DNA of 33,947 nucleotides, taken from positions 1 through 33,947 of the forward strand of contig JABBOE010000027.1 of assembly GCA_019351955.1 (NCBI GenBank), given 5' to 3'. The notes beneath the pieces were generated by a model, which saw only the letters and a program-made list of their open reading frames with translations, ran no database searches and was not told the DNA's origin. Position 1 is the stretch's first letter; the number at the start of each line of letters is the position of its first letter. This document shows positions 8,614 through 17,245 of the stretch, piece after piece. The stretch comes from Pseudomonadota bacterium. GTDB lineage: Bacteria; Pseudomonadota; Gammaproteobacteria; Burkholderiales; Burkholderiaceae_C. The translations under genes were made by a program, and so were the position numbers.

Positions 8614-8630
8614 CGCAATTTATCATTGCG
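8614..8630. promoter_or_regulatory. Candidate LysR-type operator CGCAAT-N5-ATTGCG
   Basis: A perfect 6-5-6 inverted repeat centred about 35 bp upstream of the LysR start and about 130 bp upstream of the divergent gene. It fits the AT-flanked dyads (T-N11-A class) bound by LysR proteins at autoregulatory sites. A second dyad with the same CAAT-N5-ATTG core is found at 9725-9741. Confidence 0.6.
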
Positions 8631-8656
8631 ATGAACGTAACAATCAACCAAGCTTT

Positions 8657-9616
8657 ATGGATATTTCCTACGCGATGCGCGTTCTGGTGCAGGTCGTGGA
8701 TTCGGGCAGTTTCGTGCGCGCAGCCGACGCCTTGGGTATATCCAACGCTGCGGTCACGCGGCAGATCGCATCCCTTGAATCACACCTGGGCGCGCGGCTG
8801 CTCCATCGCACGACGCGCCGACTTTCCCTGACGGACGCGGGAGCCGAGTTCTGCGCGCGCAGTCGCGTGATCCTGGAAGAAATCGCTGACGCCGAGGCGG
8901 TGGCGGGCCAGGGCTCAGCCCAGCCGTTCGGACTCTTGCGAATTTCCGCACCCCTATCGTTCGGCCTGATGCAACTGGCGCGATTCCTTCCCGGGTTTCG
9001 CGCGCGCCACCCGCAGTTGCGCCTTGATATCGATCTGTCGGACCGCGTGGTCGACTTGGCCAACGAGGGCGTTGACGTGGCGCTGCGCATTGCCAGCAAC
9101 CTCGACGGCAATCTCGTTGCCCGTCGCATCGCCCCGGTGAGCATGGTGGTCTGCGCCTCACCGGATTACCTGAAGCGCCGCGGCACCCCCAAGGTCCCAG
9201 CCGATCTTGTCGATCACGCCACGCTGAGTTTCAGTTACCTGTGGGCGGGCGACGAGTGGCCCTTCACGGATGCAAACGGCGATCTCACCCGCGTCAAGGT
9301 CAGCCCCGCGGTGCACGCCACCAACGGGGATCTCCTGCGCGAACTTGCCGTGGCTGACGGCGGAATCATCATGCAGCCGACGTTCATCGTCGCGTCCGAA
9401 CTGGAGCGCGGCACGCTCGTGCCGATTCTGGCGGAGTACCAAACACTCGAGCTGAGTCTGTTTGCCGTATACCTCAGCCGTCGTCATCTTTCGAACAAGG
9501 TGCGCGTATTCATCGACGAGCTCGTGAGTGCGATCGGCGAAGACACGCTGCGCGAACCCCCAAAACCTCGCGCGACGGCCAAACGTCGCGGCGCTTCTTC
9601 ACGGGGCGGCGCCTGA
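8657..9616 (+). CDS. LysR family transcriptional regulator
   Basis: A 319-aa regulator. The N-terminal winged helix-turn-helix spans about residues 1-60 (SFVRAADALGISNAAVTRQIASLESHLGARLLHRTTRRLSLTDAG, given here as a span of roughly 18-62 with the core AADALGISNAAVTRQI), typical of the CrgA/DsdC-like group. A periplasmic-binding-protein-like effector domain follows (about 90-295). It starts with GLLRISAPLSFG and has the hinge pattern VDVALRI. The C terminus is a basic Ser/Arg-rich tail. No strong ribosome site precedes the ATG. It is divergent from the F420-reductase-like/doxX pair, the usual arrangement for a LysR regulator and its target. The inducer is unknown, and there is no sign it controls the phenol operon. 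Confidence 0.93.
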   Translation: MDISYAMRVLVQVVDSGSFVRAADALGISNAAVTRQIASLESHLGARLLHRTTRRLSLTDAGAEFCARSRVILEEIADAEAVAGQGSAQPFGLLRISAPLSFGLMQLARFLPGFRARHPQLRLDIDLSDRVVDLANEGVDVALRIASNLDGNLVARRIAPVSMVVCASPDYLKRRGTPKVPADLVDHATLSFSYLWAGDEWPFTDANGDLTRVKVSPAVHATNGDLLRELAVADGGIIMQPTFIVASELERGTLVPILAEYQTLELSLFAVYLSRRHLSNKVRVFIDELVSAIGEDTLREPPKPRATAKRRGASSRGGA

Positions 9617-10160
9617 CCACGCCTCGGGTGCAGGTGCCGTGCCACGGGAGCCCTGACCGGGTGGGCCATGTCATTGCAAATGAGGACTCCAATTTTTGCG
9701 AGGTGGTAACTCCGGTAACCCGTTGTCAATCGCGTATTGACTCGTACCGCGCCGCGCCTTAGGGTGGTCCGGTTCGGCACGAAACCCCATACGGAGACCC
9801 TCATGCCCCAGACGCTGGCGCTTCCTTGCGAAGGGTGGTCACCGGTGAGAGGACGATTCCTTGTCCAAATCCGTGCTGCACGCACCAAAGGGCGACCTGA
9901 AGGCGGTGCGACCCCTGCATCACGGCAAGGGGATCCATCGATGATGGCAGCGACTCACCGAGCTTTATCGCTCGAGCGCATCCCAAGCCCATTCCCCAGA
10001 GCCGCCCATACGCGTGGAGCGACGGCGAGCCGGCCGCCAATCTCATCGCCACCGCCGCCCCGCCTGCTTAAGGGTCAACGCAAGCGAGATGCGAGATGCT
10101 CCCAGCGAATGGCCTACCTGACTCAACGCGGCGCTCATGCAAACCAATCATGGAGTCGAT
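9617..10160. other. 544-bp gap between the LysR and PAP2 genes
   Basis: No gene is supported here. The open frames on either strand have no recognisable domain and low-complexity Arg/Pro/Ser composition. The gap contains the dyad at 9725-9741 and the PAP2 ribosome site (GGAG just before 10161). I could not assign a promoter for the PAP2 gene or a terminator for the LysR gene. Confidence 0.5.
9725..9741. promoter_or_regulatory. Second LysR-like dyad GTCAAT-N5-ATTGAC
   Basis: A perfect 6-5-6 inverted repeat 108 bp past the LysR stop codon. It shares the CAAT-N5-ATTG core and spacing with the dyad upstream of the LysR gene (8614-8630). It may be a second binding site for that regulator, possibly for the downstream PAP2 gene 420 bp away, or chance. 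Confidence 0.42.
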
Positions 10161-10988
10161 ATGGTCCGACAGTATTGCTGCAAAGTTTTTCTGGTGGGTG
10201 TTTGCCTGTGCAGTTGCTTGAATCTCGCCTATGCACACGCAATCACTCAATCTCCAGAGCGTCTGATCGAGCAAACCTCGTCGATTGCGTTGACGACATC
10301 ATCGACGCCATCATCGACCTCTGGCAATGGTCCCAATTCGGCGTGGAACCTTCCCACACCGAGCCGCACGTTTAGCGGCGGCCTGCTCCACACCTACTTG
10401 ATCGGCGCGGCGCTTGGCATCATCGACTATGCAGGGTTGCACCGCCTGGATCATCCCGTACATGAAAACACGTCAGGCGTTTGGTCCCTCGCCAAATCTC
10501 CGCAGTTTCCCGCTGAATTGATTGGCCTGACTCTGGCAGGGGCTGTCTGGGAAGGCGGTCGCAGTCGTCTCGGAAAAACACTTTGGCAAAGCGTCGATGC
10601 CGCCGCGATGGCCGGCATTTCGACGCAAGGGCTGAAGTGGACTTTTCAGCGCACCCGACCGTCTGCGACCATGAATCCCGACCGTTGGTTTCAGGGTATG
10701 CATAACCAAAGCTTTCCCAGTGGTGACGTCTCGTCCATCACGGCCTTGGTGACGCCAATCATCCTCGAGTACCACCAAACCAACCCCGGTGTCGACGCGC
10801 TGGCCGGGATTCCAGTCTTCGACATGGTTGCGCGCATGAAGGCACACGGCCATTGGCTGACCGATACTCTGGCTGGCGCTGCTGTTGGCGTGGCCAGTGG
10901 CTACTTTGCCCATCAATTGACCTCGCCCTTCATCCTCGGCCTGTTGCCCAATGGCTTCTATATGGGGTTGCGTGAGCGCTTCCAATAA
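10161..10988 (+). CDS. Exported PAP2-superfamily phosphatase
   Basis: A 275-aa protein with an N-terminal signal peptide (hydrophobic segment 9-24, AYA-H cleavage-like site near 25) and a Ser/Thr-rich stretch before the enzyme domain. The three phosphatase motifs are present: KWTFQRTRP (159-167); SFPSGD (184-189), where the usual PSGH histidine is Asp; and R-x5-H-x3-D (Arg225, His231, Asp235). The Asp for His change is in the position that normally acts as general acid/base. I recall a PAP2 subgroup with acidic residues here, so it need not be inactive. Start 10161 is preferred over the ATG at 10137 because GGAG lies 6 nt upstream and the signal peptide then begins properly. The gene converges on thiE with only 16 bp between stop codons. 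Substrate (lipid phosphate or other phosphoester) is unknown. Confidence 0.85.
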   Translation: MVRQYCCKVFLVGVCLCSCLNLAYAHAITQSPERLIEQTSSIALTTSSTPSSTSGNGPNSAWNLPTPSRTFSGGLLHTYLIGAALGIIDYAGLHRLDHPVHENTSGVWSLAKSPQFPAELIGLTLAGAVWEGGRSRLGKTLWQSVDAAAMAGISTQGLKWTFQRTRPSATMNPDRWFQGMHNQSFPSGDVSSITALVTPIILEYHQTNPGVDALAGIPVFDMVARMKAHGHWLTDTLAGAAVGVASGYFAHQLTSPFILGLLPNGFYMGLRERFQ

Positions 10989-11004
10989 GTGCTTGAACGC
11001 AGCA

Positions 11005-11670
11005 TCACGACGGGCGCATGCGCTCGTGTCCCTCGATCACCGCCATCAACTCCTGCGATGCCTTTCGCGGGTCGGGTGCTGCGAGAATCGCGCTGACCAC
11101 GGCCAATCCGTCGGCACCCGACGACAGGGCTGCCGCTGCATTGGCCAGCGCGATGCCCCCAATGGCGACAAGCGGCAGGGATGTCAGCACGCGAATCGCC
11201 ACAAGTCCGCTCAAGCCCAGCGGAGCGGCTGTATCGCCTTTGGTTCGTGTGGGAAACACGGGGCTCACGCCCAGATAGTCAACTGGCACGGCCCGCTCCC
11301 CAACGCGCCTGACGTCTGCCACAGACTCTACGGAAAGCCCGATCAGTGCCTGTGGCATGTGCTCCCGGATCACTTCGGGCGGCATGTCCGATTGGCCGAC
11401 ATGCACACCATCAGCCCCGCACGCCAGCGCAATGTCGAGACGGTCGTTGATGATCAGCGGCACAGGACTCGGAGCCTCCGTCAGGACTTCCTTGAGCAAG
11501 TGGGCACGTGCTAGAAACTCGCGTGTGCCCAGCGACTTCTCGCGTAACTGTACGCAAGTCACACCGCCTTGCACGGCGGCGCGCACCACATCGGCCACAT
11601 GGCGACTCCCGCAGGACGCTGAATCGGTGACGAGGTAAAGCCTGAAGATCCGGCGATCCACACCAGTCAT
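11005..11670 (-). CDS. thiE: Thiamine-phosphate synthase
   Basis: A 221-aa TIM-barrel enzyme that joins hydroxymethylpyrimidine diphosphate and thiazole phosphate to form thiamine monophosphate. Family motifs are [11 protein letters not shown] (about 35-45), [24 protein letters not shown] (a span of about 73-96 with substrate-binding INDR and the GVHVGQ core), [13 protein letters not shown] and the C-terminal phosphate-binding VAIGGI. Its ATG overlaps the thiM stop codon in ATGA, so the two are translationally coupled. With thiM it salvages thiazole into thiamine. It is the last gene of the long minus-strand run and converges with the PAP2 gene. The length is normal. Confidence 0.95.
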   Translation of the reverse strand: MTGVDRRIFRLYLVTDSASCGSRHVADVVRAAVQGGVTCVQLREKSLGTREFLARAHLLKEVLTEAPSPVPLIINDRLDIALACGADGVHVGQSDMPPEVIREHMPQALIGLSVESVADVRRVGERAVPVDYLGVSPVFPTRTKGDTAAPLGLSGLVAIRVLTSLPLVAIGGIALANAAAALSSGADGLAVVSAILAAPDPRKASQELMAVIEGHERMRPS

Positions 11671-12500
11671 ACGTGCAGGGTCAGGCGCAGCCGGGTGCTG
11701 AAGGTTTCTTCGTCAAGCAGCTGCAAGCCGTCCAGCAGCGCGATCTGGTACGAGCCCACGCCGCCACCGACGGCTTGCACCCGCTCTGCCGCCCATTCGC
11801 CGACCACCCCCAAATACGCCATCGCTGCGATGGTGGCTCGCCAGGAATCCGGTTGAACCGCAGCGAACGCTCCAATCATCGCGGTGGCCGAACAGCCCAC
11901 CCCGGTGACTTTGGTCATCCAGGGATGGCCATTGGACAACGTGGCCCGCCGCCCTGTTGAATCCACCACGTGATCATCCGCCCCCGAGACGCAGACCACC
12001 GCACCAGTGGCGTGGGCAAGATCGCGCGCGGCCTGGACGGCCTCATGCGACGACGCCGCGCTATCGACGCCGCGCGTCGCTCCCGATAACCCCGCCACGC
12101 TCATGATCTCCGAGGCATTGCCGCGCACGATGGTTGGCGGACCGGCCTCGACCAGCTCCGTCAGGGATCGATTGCGATAGGCGGTGGCCCCGGCGCCCAC
12201 GGGGTCAAGAACCACGGGAATCCGGCGCCCGAGCGCCTTGCTCATGGCCAGCTTCATCGCGCGCACCCATGCGGGCTCCAGCGTTCCGATGTTCAGAACG
12301 AGGGCCTGGGCAATCCCGGCCATGTCCTGGACTTCCTCCTCAGCATGGGCCATGACCGGTGATGCACCCAGCGCCAGGAGCACGTTGGCATTGAAATTCA
12401 TGACCACGAAGTTGGTCACGTTGTGAATGAGGGGGGCGCGTTCGCGCACGGCCAGCACATCGCCCCAGAGGTTTTCGATCGTCAATGGAGGGTTCCGCAT
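11667..12500 (-). CDS. thiM: Hydroxyethylthiazole kinase
   Basis: A 277-aa ribokinase-like enzyme that phosphorylates 4-methyl-5-hydroxyethylthiazole for thiamine salvage. Motifs seen are [11 protein letters not shown] (25-35), PVMAHAEEE (48-56), LDPVGAGAT (98-106), and the active-site [13 protein letters not shown] with Cys203. Start 12500 ([10 protein letters not shown]) is preferred to an upstream start at 12533 on family length. It begins 47 bp after the dmpI stop on the same strand, with no convincing terminator between them, and overlaps thiE by 4 nt. No TPP riboswitch could be found in the short upstream gap, so expression may depend on read-through from the phenol operon or on an internal promoter. 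None of the dmp enzymes needs thiamine, so the pairing is not an obvious pathway link. Confidence 0.95.
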   Translation of the reverse strand: MRNPPLTIENLWGDVLAVRERAPLIHNVTNFVVMNFNANVLLALGASPVMAHAEEEVQDMAGIAQALVLNIGTLEPAWVRAMKLAMSKALGRRIPVVLDPVGAGATAYRNRSLTELVEAGPPTIVRGNASEIMSVAGLSGATRGVDSAASSHEAVQAARDLAHATGAVVCVSGADDHVVDSTGRRATLSNGHPWMTKVTGVGCSATAMIGAFAAVQPDSWRATIAAMAYLGVVGEWAAERVQAVGGGVGSYQIALLDGLQLLDEETFSTRLRLTLHV

Positions 12501-12547
12501 GGGGCTCAGTTTAGCGCCGCGCCCCCAAAGCACGGGGCTTGCCAGCC

Positions 12548-12739
12548 TCAGCGCCCCCGTTTTTTCGCGCTGTGCCCGGCGATTCCAAAATGCTCCTTGG
12601 GCATTTCGATGATCAGCACCCGGACAGACTCCATAGGTGCGTCGATGGCGCGGTGAATCGCTTCACTGACCTCGGCGATCAGGCGCTCCTTTTTCTCCGC
12701 GTCGCGGCCTTCCAGGATGTACAGGTGCGCAATGGGCAT
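12548..12739 (-). CDS. dmpI: 4-oxalocrotonate tautomerase
   Basis: This is the small (62-residue mature) tautomerase that converts 2-hydroxymuconate to the keto form in the dehydrogenase branch of the meta pathway. After removal of Met the catalytic Pro1 is in place ([11 protein letters not shown]). The other active-site residues of the family, Arg11, Arg39 and Phe50, are at the expected positions. The [18 protein letters not shown] segment closely follows the Pseudomonas enzyme. Start 12739 is required for Pro1 and has GGAG upstream; the extra four codons to 12751 are not used. It lies 12 bp after dmpH and is the last dmp gene. It should act as a hexamer with DmpC upstream and DmpH downstream in the pathway. 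Confidence 0.96.
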   Translation of the reverse strand: MPIAHLYILEGRDAEKKERLIAEVSEAIHRAIDAPMESVRVLIIEMPKEHFGIAGHSAKKRGR

Positions 12740-12751
12740 GAATGTCTCCAA

Positions 12752-13540
12752 TCAAATAAAACGCATCCCGGTCGACCCCATGCCCTGCACCCGCAGCGTC
12801 ACGTTGTCGCCGGCCTTGACAGCCACCGCTTCGGTGATGCCGCCCGACAGGATGAGGCTGCCCGCCGGGATGGTCTCGCCGTGCGCGCTCAGGTGATTGG
12901 CCAGCATGGCCACCGCGGCGGCCGGATGGCTCAACACCGCCGCGCCCGCCCCAAAAGCCACCGGTTCGCCATTTTTCTCCAGCACGACACCCACGGTGCG
13001 CAGATCCACGCCGCCTGCGGCCATCGGCTGGCCACCGACGACAAAACGCGCAGCCGACGTGTTGTCGGCCACGACACTCTTGAGGTCAAACTTGAAGTCG
13101 CGGTAACGGCTGTCAATCACCTCGATGGCGGGAATGACGAAGTCCGTTGCCGCCAGGACGCTTCCCAGATGGCATCCAGGACCCTTCAGTTCATGCTTCG
13201 TGACAAACGCGATCTCGGGCTCGACCTTGGGGTGGATGAGTTCCTCGACTTTGCAGGCACCGCCGTCCGGCACGGAGAAGCTGTCGAGAAGATAACCGAA
13301 CACCGGGGTGTCCACGCCCATTTGCCGCATCTTGGCATGCGACGTCAGTCCTGCCTTGAATCCGACCATGCGCGCCCCGCGCTGCAACTGGCGACGCCGC
13401 ATGGCATCCTGCACGGCATAGGCGTCATCCCAGTCCATATCCGGGTGGGCATCCGTGATCTTCAGGGTGTCGTGCGCCTGCACTGCGCAGTCGTCCAGAA
13501 GCTGCGCAAGCGCCTCGATGGTTTGCGAAGACAGTTTCAT
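12752..13540 (-). CDS. dmpH: 4-oxalocrotonate (2-oxo-3-hexenedioate) decarboxylase
   Basis: A 262-aa member of the hydratase/decarboxylase family (fumarylacetoacetase-like fold). It decarboxylates 2-oxo-3-hexenedioate to 2-hydroxypenta-2,4-dienoate with Mg2+, usually in complex with the DmpE hydratase. Family landmarks are [13 protein letters not shown] (about 59-71), the metal-binding acidic pattern KVEPEIAFV (104-112), AIEVIDSRY (138-146), [10 protein letters not shown] and [10 protein letters not shown]. It is paralogous to DmpE in the same operon, as in other dmp/xyl clusters. The start overlaps the dmpG stop (ATGA) and an AAAAGG ribosome site lies inside dmpG. The decarboxylase rather than hydratase call rests on its position before dmpI and on the GFKAGLTS segment. 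Confidence 0.94.
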   Translation of the reverse strand: MKLSSQTIEALAQLLDDCAVQAHDTLKITDAHPDMDWDDAYAVQDAMRRRQLQRGARMVGFKAGLTSHAKMRQMGVDTPVFGYLLDSFSVPDGGACKVEELIHPKVEPEIAFVTKHELKGPGCHLGSVLAATDFVIPAIEVIDSRYRDFKFDLKSVVADNTSAARFVVGGQPMAAGGVDLRTVGVVLEKNGEPVAFGAGAAVLSHPAAAVAMLANHLSAHGETIPAGSLILSGGITEAVAVKAGDNVTLRVQGMGSTGMRFI

Positions 13541-14583
13541 GCGGCCACCTTTTGCGCACCTTGCCGGCGCTGGCGCTGAAGCGTCAATGCTGTGTCTTCA
13601 ATCATGTCTTCCTGGCCGCCCACCATGCCGCGGCGTCCCAGCTCGACCAGGATGTCTCGTGCGGGCACCCCATATTTCTTCTCGGCTCGCTTGGCAAACA
13701 GCAGGAACGAGCCGTAGACCCCGGCATAGCCCAGCGTGAGCGAATCGCGATCGATGCGGATGGGAAAGTCCATCATGGGCACGACCAGGTCTTCGGCCAC
13801 GTCCTGAATCTTCCACACATCGACCCCGGTCTGAATGCCCATGCGATCGCATACGGCAATGAACACCTCCATGGGGGTATTGCCCGCGCCCGCCCCCAGG
13901 CCGGCCGAGGCCGCATCAATGCGACGGGCCCCACATTCCACCGCGGCCAGGGAATTGGCCACACCCATCGCCAGATTGTGGTGGCCGTGAAAGCCGAGCT
14001 CCGTCTCTGGCCGGAGTGCCTCGCGCACCGCCGTCAGGCGCGCCTTGACGTCGTCGGGAAGCATGTAGCCGGCCGAGTCGGTGATGTAGATGCAGTTGGC
14101 GCCATAGCTTTCCATCAGCTTGGCCTGTTTGACCAGTCCTTCCGGGCTGTTCATGTGACTCATCATCAAAAAGCCGACGGTGTCCATCTCCAGCTTGCGC
14201 GCCAGGGTGATGTGCTGCTCGGAGACGTCCGCTTCGGTGCAATGGGTGGCTACGCGGATGGTGTGCACACCCAGCGCGTGCGCCATGCGCAGGTGATCCA
14301 CGGTCCCAATCCCCGGCAGCAACAGTGCCGAGACTTTCGCCTGCTTGAGCAGGGGAATGACGGCTCCAAGATACTCTTCATCCGTGTGGGCTGGAAAGCC
14401 ATAGTTGACGGAAGCGCCACCCAGACCATCACCGTGCGTGACTTCGATGAGCGGCACACCGGCCTCATCGAGGCCCTTTGCGATGGTTCGCATCTGCTCG
14501 AGAGTCATCTGGTGGCGCTTGGGGTGCATACCGTCGCGTAGCGTCATGTCGTGGACGGTGATCGTTGTGCCTTGGAGATTCAT
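13537..14583 (-). CDS. dmpG: 4-hydroxy-2-oxovalerate aldolase
   Basis: A 348-aa class II aldolase that splits 4-hydroxy-2-oxovalerate into pyruvate and acetaldehyde, and channels the aldehyde to DmpF. The HMGL-like TIM barrel starts with TLRDGMH (14-20, Arg16 and metal ligand Asp17). The other metal ligands are in FHGHHN (His199 and His201). TDSAGYMLP (168-176) and GAGAGNTP are also typical. The C-terminal communication domain, which contacts the dehydrogenase, includes the [19 protein letters not shown] region. AAGGA precedes the ATG. It follows dmpF after 67 bp and overlaps dmpH by 4 nt. The length equals that of the Pseudomonas enzyme. Confidence 0.97.
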   Translation of the reverse strand: MNLQGTTITVHDMTLRDGMHPKRHQMTLEQMRTIAKGLDEAGVPLIEVTHGDGLGGASVNYGFPAHTDEEYLGAVIPLLKQAKVSALLLPGIGTVDHLRMAHALGVHTIRVATHCTEADVSEQHITLARKLEMDTVGFLMMSHMNSPEGLVKQAKLMESYGANCIYITDSAGYMLPDDVKARLTAVREALRPETELGFHGHHNLAMGVANSLAAVECGARRIDAASAGLGAGAGNTPMEVFIAVCDRMGIQTGVDVWKIQDVAEDLVVPMMDFPIRIDRDSLTLGYAGVYGSFLLFAKRAEKKYGVPARDILVELGRRGMVGGQEDMIEDTALTLQRQRRQGAQKVAA

Positions 14584-14650
14584 GGCCTGTGTTCCTTGAT
14601 TCGGGTTGTCTTCGATACGTTGGCGGTGTGAGGTGCCCTGCCGTCGCCGC

Positions 14651-15574
14651 TCAGGCGGCGACGGGCTCCACCGGCGCGAGCTGGATGCGTCCGCTCAGCA
14701 GCTCCTCAGCAAACATTTCGGCCGTGCGAGCCGCTGCTGCGGTCATGATGTCGAGATTGCCGGCGTACTTCGGCAGATAGTCGCCCAGGCCTTCGACCTC
14801 CAGGAACACCGAGACCCGGTTGCCATCGAATACAGGGCCGTTGACCACCTTGTAGCCCGGCACATATTTCTGGACCTCCTTCACCATGGCCTCGATGGAG
14901 TCGGCAATCTTCGCCTGGTCCGGCTCGGACTCGGTCAGGCAATGCACGGTGTCGCGCATGATCAGCGGCGGGTCAGCCGGGTTGATGATGATGATGGCCT
15001 TGCCCTGCCTGGCTCCCCCCACCTTGGCTACAGCGGCGGACGTGGTGCGCGTGAACTCGTCGATGTTCTTGCGCGTGCCGGGGCCGGCAGACCTGGACGA
15101 AACAGTGGCGACGATCTCGGCGTATTTCAGGGGCTGCACGCGAGACACGGCATACACCATGGGAATGGTGGCCTGGCCGCCGCAGGTAACCATGTTGACA
15201 TTCATCTCACGCTTGCCGATATGCTCCTTCAGATTCACGGGTGGCACACAGTACGGGCCTATCGCCGCCGGCGTGAGGTCAATCATCATCACACCAAGCG
15301 CATTGAGCTTGTCGGAATTGGCCTTGTGCACGTAGGCGCTGGTGGCATCGAAGGCAATCTGAATGTTGTCGGCCTGGACATGCGGCAGCAGGCCGTCCAC
15401 GCCTTCGGCCGTGGTCTTGAGGCCGAGCTCGCGGGCCTTTTTCAGGCCGTCCGAGCTGGGGTCGATGCCCACCATCCAGACCGGCTCCAGAACAGGGCTG
15501 CGCATGAGCTTGGCCAGCAGGTCGGTGCCGATATTGCCAGGGCCGATCAAGGCACAGCGAATTTTCTTGGTCAT
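14651..15574 (-). CDS. dmpF: Acetaldehyde dehydrogenase (acylating)
   Basis: A 307-aa enzyme that oxidises acetaldehyde with CoA and NAD+ to acetyl-CoA, in complex with DmpG. The N-terminal Rossmann motif is GPGNIGTD (11-18). The catalytic Cys131 lies in [13 protein letters not shown]. Further motifs are [17 protein letters not shown] (about 159-175) and [23 protein letters not shown] lies just before the ATG. It is separated from the upstream SDR gene by 72 bp and from dmpG by 67 bp, the two loosest joints in the lower part of the operon; they may hold processing or internal initiation sites, though none is recognisable. The C terminus is slightly Pro/Ala-extended. Confidence 0.97.
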   Translation of the reverse strand: MTKKIRCALIGPGNIGTDLLAKLMRSPVLEPVWMVGIDPSSDGLKKARELGLKTTAEGVDGLLPHVQADNIQIAFDATSAYVHKANSDKLNALGVMMIDLTPAAIGPYCVPPVNLKEHIGKREMNVNMVTCGGQATIPMVYAVSRVQPLKYAEIVATVSSRSAGPGTRKNIDEFTRTTSAAVAKVGGARQGKAIIIINPADPPLIMRDTVHCLTESEPDQAKIADSIEAMVKEVQKYVPGYKVVNGPVFDGNRVSVFLEVEGLGDYLPKYAGNLDIMTAAAARTAEMFAEELLSGRIQLAPVEPVAA

Positions 15575-15646
15575 GGGGTACTCCTTTCAAATGACGATAG
15601 AAATCAGGTTGGAACGGATCCGTCGTGGCAAGGCAGGGGCGGCGCC

Positions 15647-16444
15647 CTACCCGATGCAGCGCACCACGCCGCCTTCGGCGCGCACGGCCGCGCCGTTCAT
15701 GGCCGCGGCCTGCGGGCTGCAGACGAAGGCGACCACGGCGGCCACCTCGGCGGGGTCGATCAGGCGCTTGAGAATCGAGGTCGGACGGGCCTGGGCAAAG
15801 AAATGCTGGGTGAACGCCTCCGGGCTTTGCCCTTGCTCGGCAGCAAGCGTGGCGAAAAAGGCTTCCACGCCCTCGGTGCGGGTCGGCCCGGGAAGCACGC
15901 TGTTGACGGTCACGCCCGTCCCGGTTGTGGTCTCGGCCATGCCGCGCGCCACGGCCAGTTGCGCCGTCTTGGTCATGCCGTAGTGCACCATCTCGGCCGG
16001 CGGGCATAGCGCCGATTCGCTGGAGATGAACACGATGCGTCCCCACCCTGCCCCCTTCATGCGCGGCAGATAGTGGCGCGAAAGCCGCACCCCGCTCATC
16101 ACGTTGACCTCGAAAAAGCGCAGCCAGTCCTCGTCGCCAATGGCTTCCAAGGCCTTGGGCTCGAAGATGCCCAGGTTGTTGACAAGGATGTCCAGCGCGG
16201 GATGCTGTGCGGTGAGCGCCGCACACCCCTGGGGTGTGCCGAGATCGGCCGCGCAACCGACGATCTGGGCTTGCGCACCAAGCGTGGAGCGCAGGCGCTG
16301 CAATGCGCGCTCCACCGTGGCCGCACCGCGCCCATTCACGATCACCCTTGCACCTTCTGCGGCCAGAGCCTGGGCGATGGCGTAGCCGATGCCTGCGGTC
16401 GAGCCGGTGACGAGCGCTGTCTTGCCGCGCAGTTGCAGGTCCAC
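15647..16444 (-). CDS. Short-chain dehydrogenase/reductase inserted in the phenol operon
   Basis: A 265-aa classical SDR. The cofactor motif is TGSTAGIG (13-20), with NGR (37-39) after the second strand suggesting NADP(H). NNLGI (89-93) and the catalytic Ser141, Tyr155 and Lys159 (YGMTK) are all present, followed by PGPTRTEG (about 185-192). The start is GTG with a strong AAAGGAG site 8 nt upstream. It lies 12 bp after dmpE and 72 bp before dmpF, so it is part of the operon. The canonical dmp/xyl pathway has no step that needs an SDR here. It might reduce or oxidise a side product, act on substituted phenols, or have been captured by chance. The substrate cannot be told from sequence. Confidence 0.9.
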   Translation of the reverse strand: MDLQLRGKTALVTGSTAGIGYAIAQALAAEGARVIVNGRGAATVERALQRLRSTLGAQAQIVGCAADLGTPQGCAALTAQHPALDILVNNLGIFEPKALEAIGDEDWLRFFEVNVMSGVRLSRHYLPRMKGAGWGRIVFISSESALCPPAEMVHYGMTKTAQLAVARGMAETTTGTGVTVNSVLPGPTRTEGVEAFFATLAAEQGQSPEAFTQHFFAQARPTSILKRLIDPAEVAAVVAFVCSPQAAAMNGAAVRAEGGVVRCIG

Positions 16445-16456
16445 GGTTGCTCTCCT

Positions 16457-17239
16457 TTACTCGAAGCGCACGGCGCAGGAGCCGATGCCGCCGATCGATA
16501 CGCGGAAGTTGTCGCCAGCGTGGACGGGTGCCATCGCCGCCAGCGCGCCGGAGAGAACGACCTCGCCGGCCTTCAGCGCAATCCCCAGGCGGCCGAGGGT
16601 GTTGGCCAGCCAGGCCACGGCATTAACCGGGGAGCCGAGCGCGGCGGCGCCGGCGCCGGTGCCGATGACCTCGCCATTTTTCTCCAGCACCATGCCGCAC
16701 GTGGACAGATCCACCGCGCGCGGGCTCACGGCGCGATCGCCGAGCACGAAGACACCGCATGAAGCGTTGTCGGCCACCGTATCCTGGATCTTGATTTTCC
16801 AGTCGCGAATGCGCGAATCCACGATCTCGAAGCACGGCATCACGCACTCCGTGGCGGCCAGGACATCGGCATTGGTCACGCCGGGGCCCAGCAGGTCCTT
16901 TTTCAGGATGAAGGCAATCTCGCCTTCGGCCTTCGGCTGAATGAGGCTCGACACGGCAATGCTTTGACCCTCCCCGTACACCATGCCCGAGAGCAGGTAA
17001 CCGAAGTCGGGTTGGTACACCCCGAGCATGTCCATCACGGCCTTGGAGGTCACGCCGATCTTCTTGCCCACCACGGTCTCGCCCGCCTGCTGCCGGCGCT
17101 GCAGCATGCGTTGCTGCACGTGATAGGCGTCGTCAATCGTGATGCCTGCAAAGCGGTTGGTCAACGGCTCGATGGTGCTGCAGGCGCGCAGCGCCGCGTA
17201 CAGCTCGTCGCCGAGGCTGGTGATCTGTTCTGGGGACAT
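16457..17239 (-). CDS. dmpE: 2-oxopent-4-enoate (2-hydroxypenta-2,4-dienoate) hydratase
   Basis: A 260-aa hydratase that adds water to 2-hydroxypenta-2,4-dienoate to give 4-hydroxy-2-oxovalerate, the substrate of DmpG. Family landmarks are VVGKKIGVTSKAVMDMLGV (a span of about 56-74), the acidic metal site KAEGEIAFIL (about 103-112), CFEIVDSRIRDW (136-147), MVLEKNGEVIGTGAGAAALG and VVLSGALAAM. It is paralogous to DmpH. GKKIGVTS rather than the decarboxylase GFKAGLTS, and its place next to dmpD, support the hydratase call. It follows dmpD by 6 bp and precedes the SDR by 12 bp. The ribosome site is weak, so coupling to dmpD is likely. Confidence 0.95.
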   Translation of the reverse strand: MSPEQITSLGDELYAALRACSTIEPLTNRFAGITIDDAYHVQQRMLQRRQQAGETVVGKKIGVTSKAVMDMLGVYQPDFGYLLSGMVYGEGQSIAVSSLIQPKAEGEIAFILKKDLLGPGVTNADVLAATECVMPCFEIVDSRIRDWKIKIQDTVADNASCGVFVLGDRAVSPRAVDLSTCGMVLEKNGEVIGTGAGAAALGSPVNAVAWLANTLGRLGIALKAGEVVLSGALAAMAPVHAGDNFRVSIGGIGSCAVRFE

Positions 17240-17245
17240 GGTGGT

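Noticed and set aside
12501-12547. TPP riboswitch upstream of thiM
   Set aside because: The gap to dmpI is only 47 bp and lacks the conserved CTGAGA and ACCTGAT-type elements of the THI box.
14606-16009. Plus-strand open frame (467 codons) opposite dmpF and the SDR gene
   Set aside because: It is His/Arg/Gly-rich shadow coding with no family features, and the opposite strand carries clear genes.
12752-17239. dmpE and dmpH as a recent duplication
   Set aside because: They are related in sequence, but both paralogues are standard, separate enzymes of every complete dmp/xyl meta pathway.
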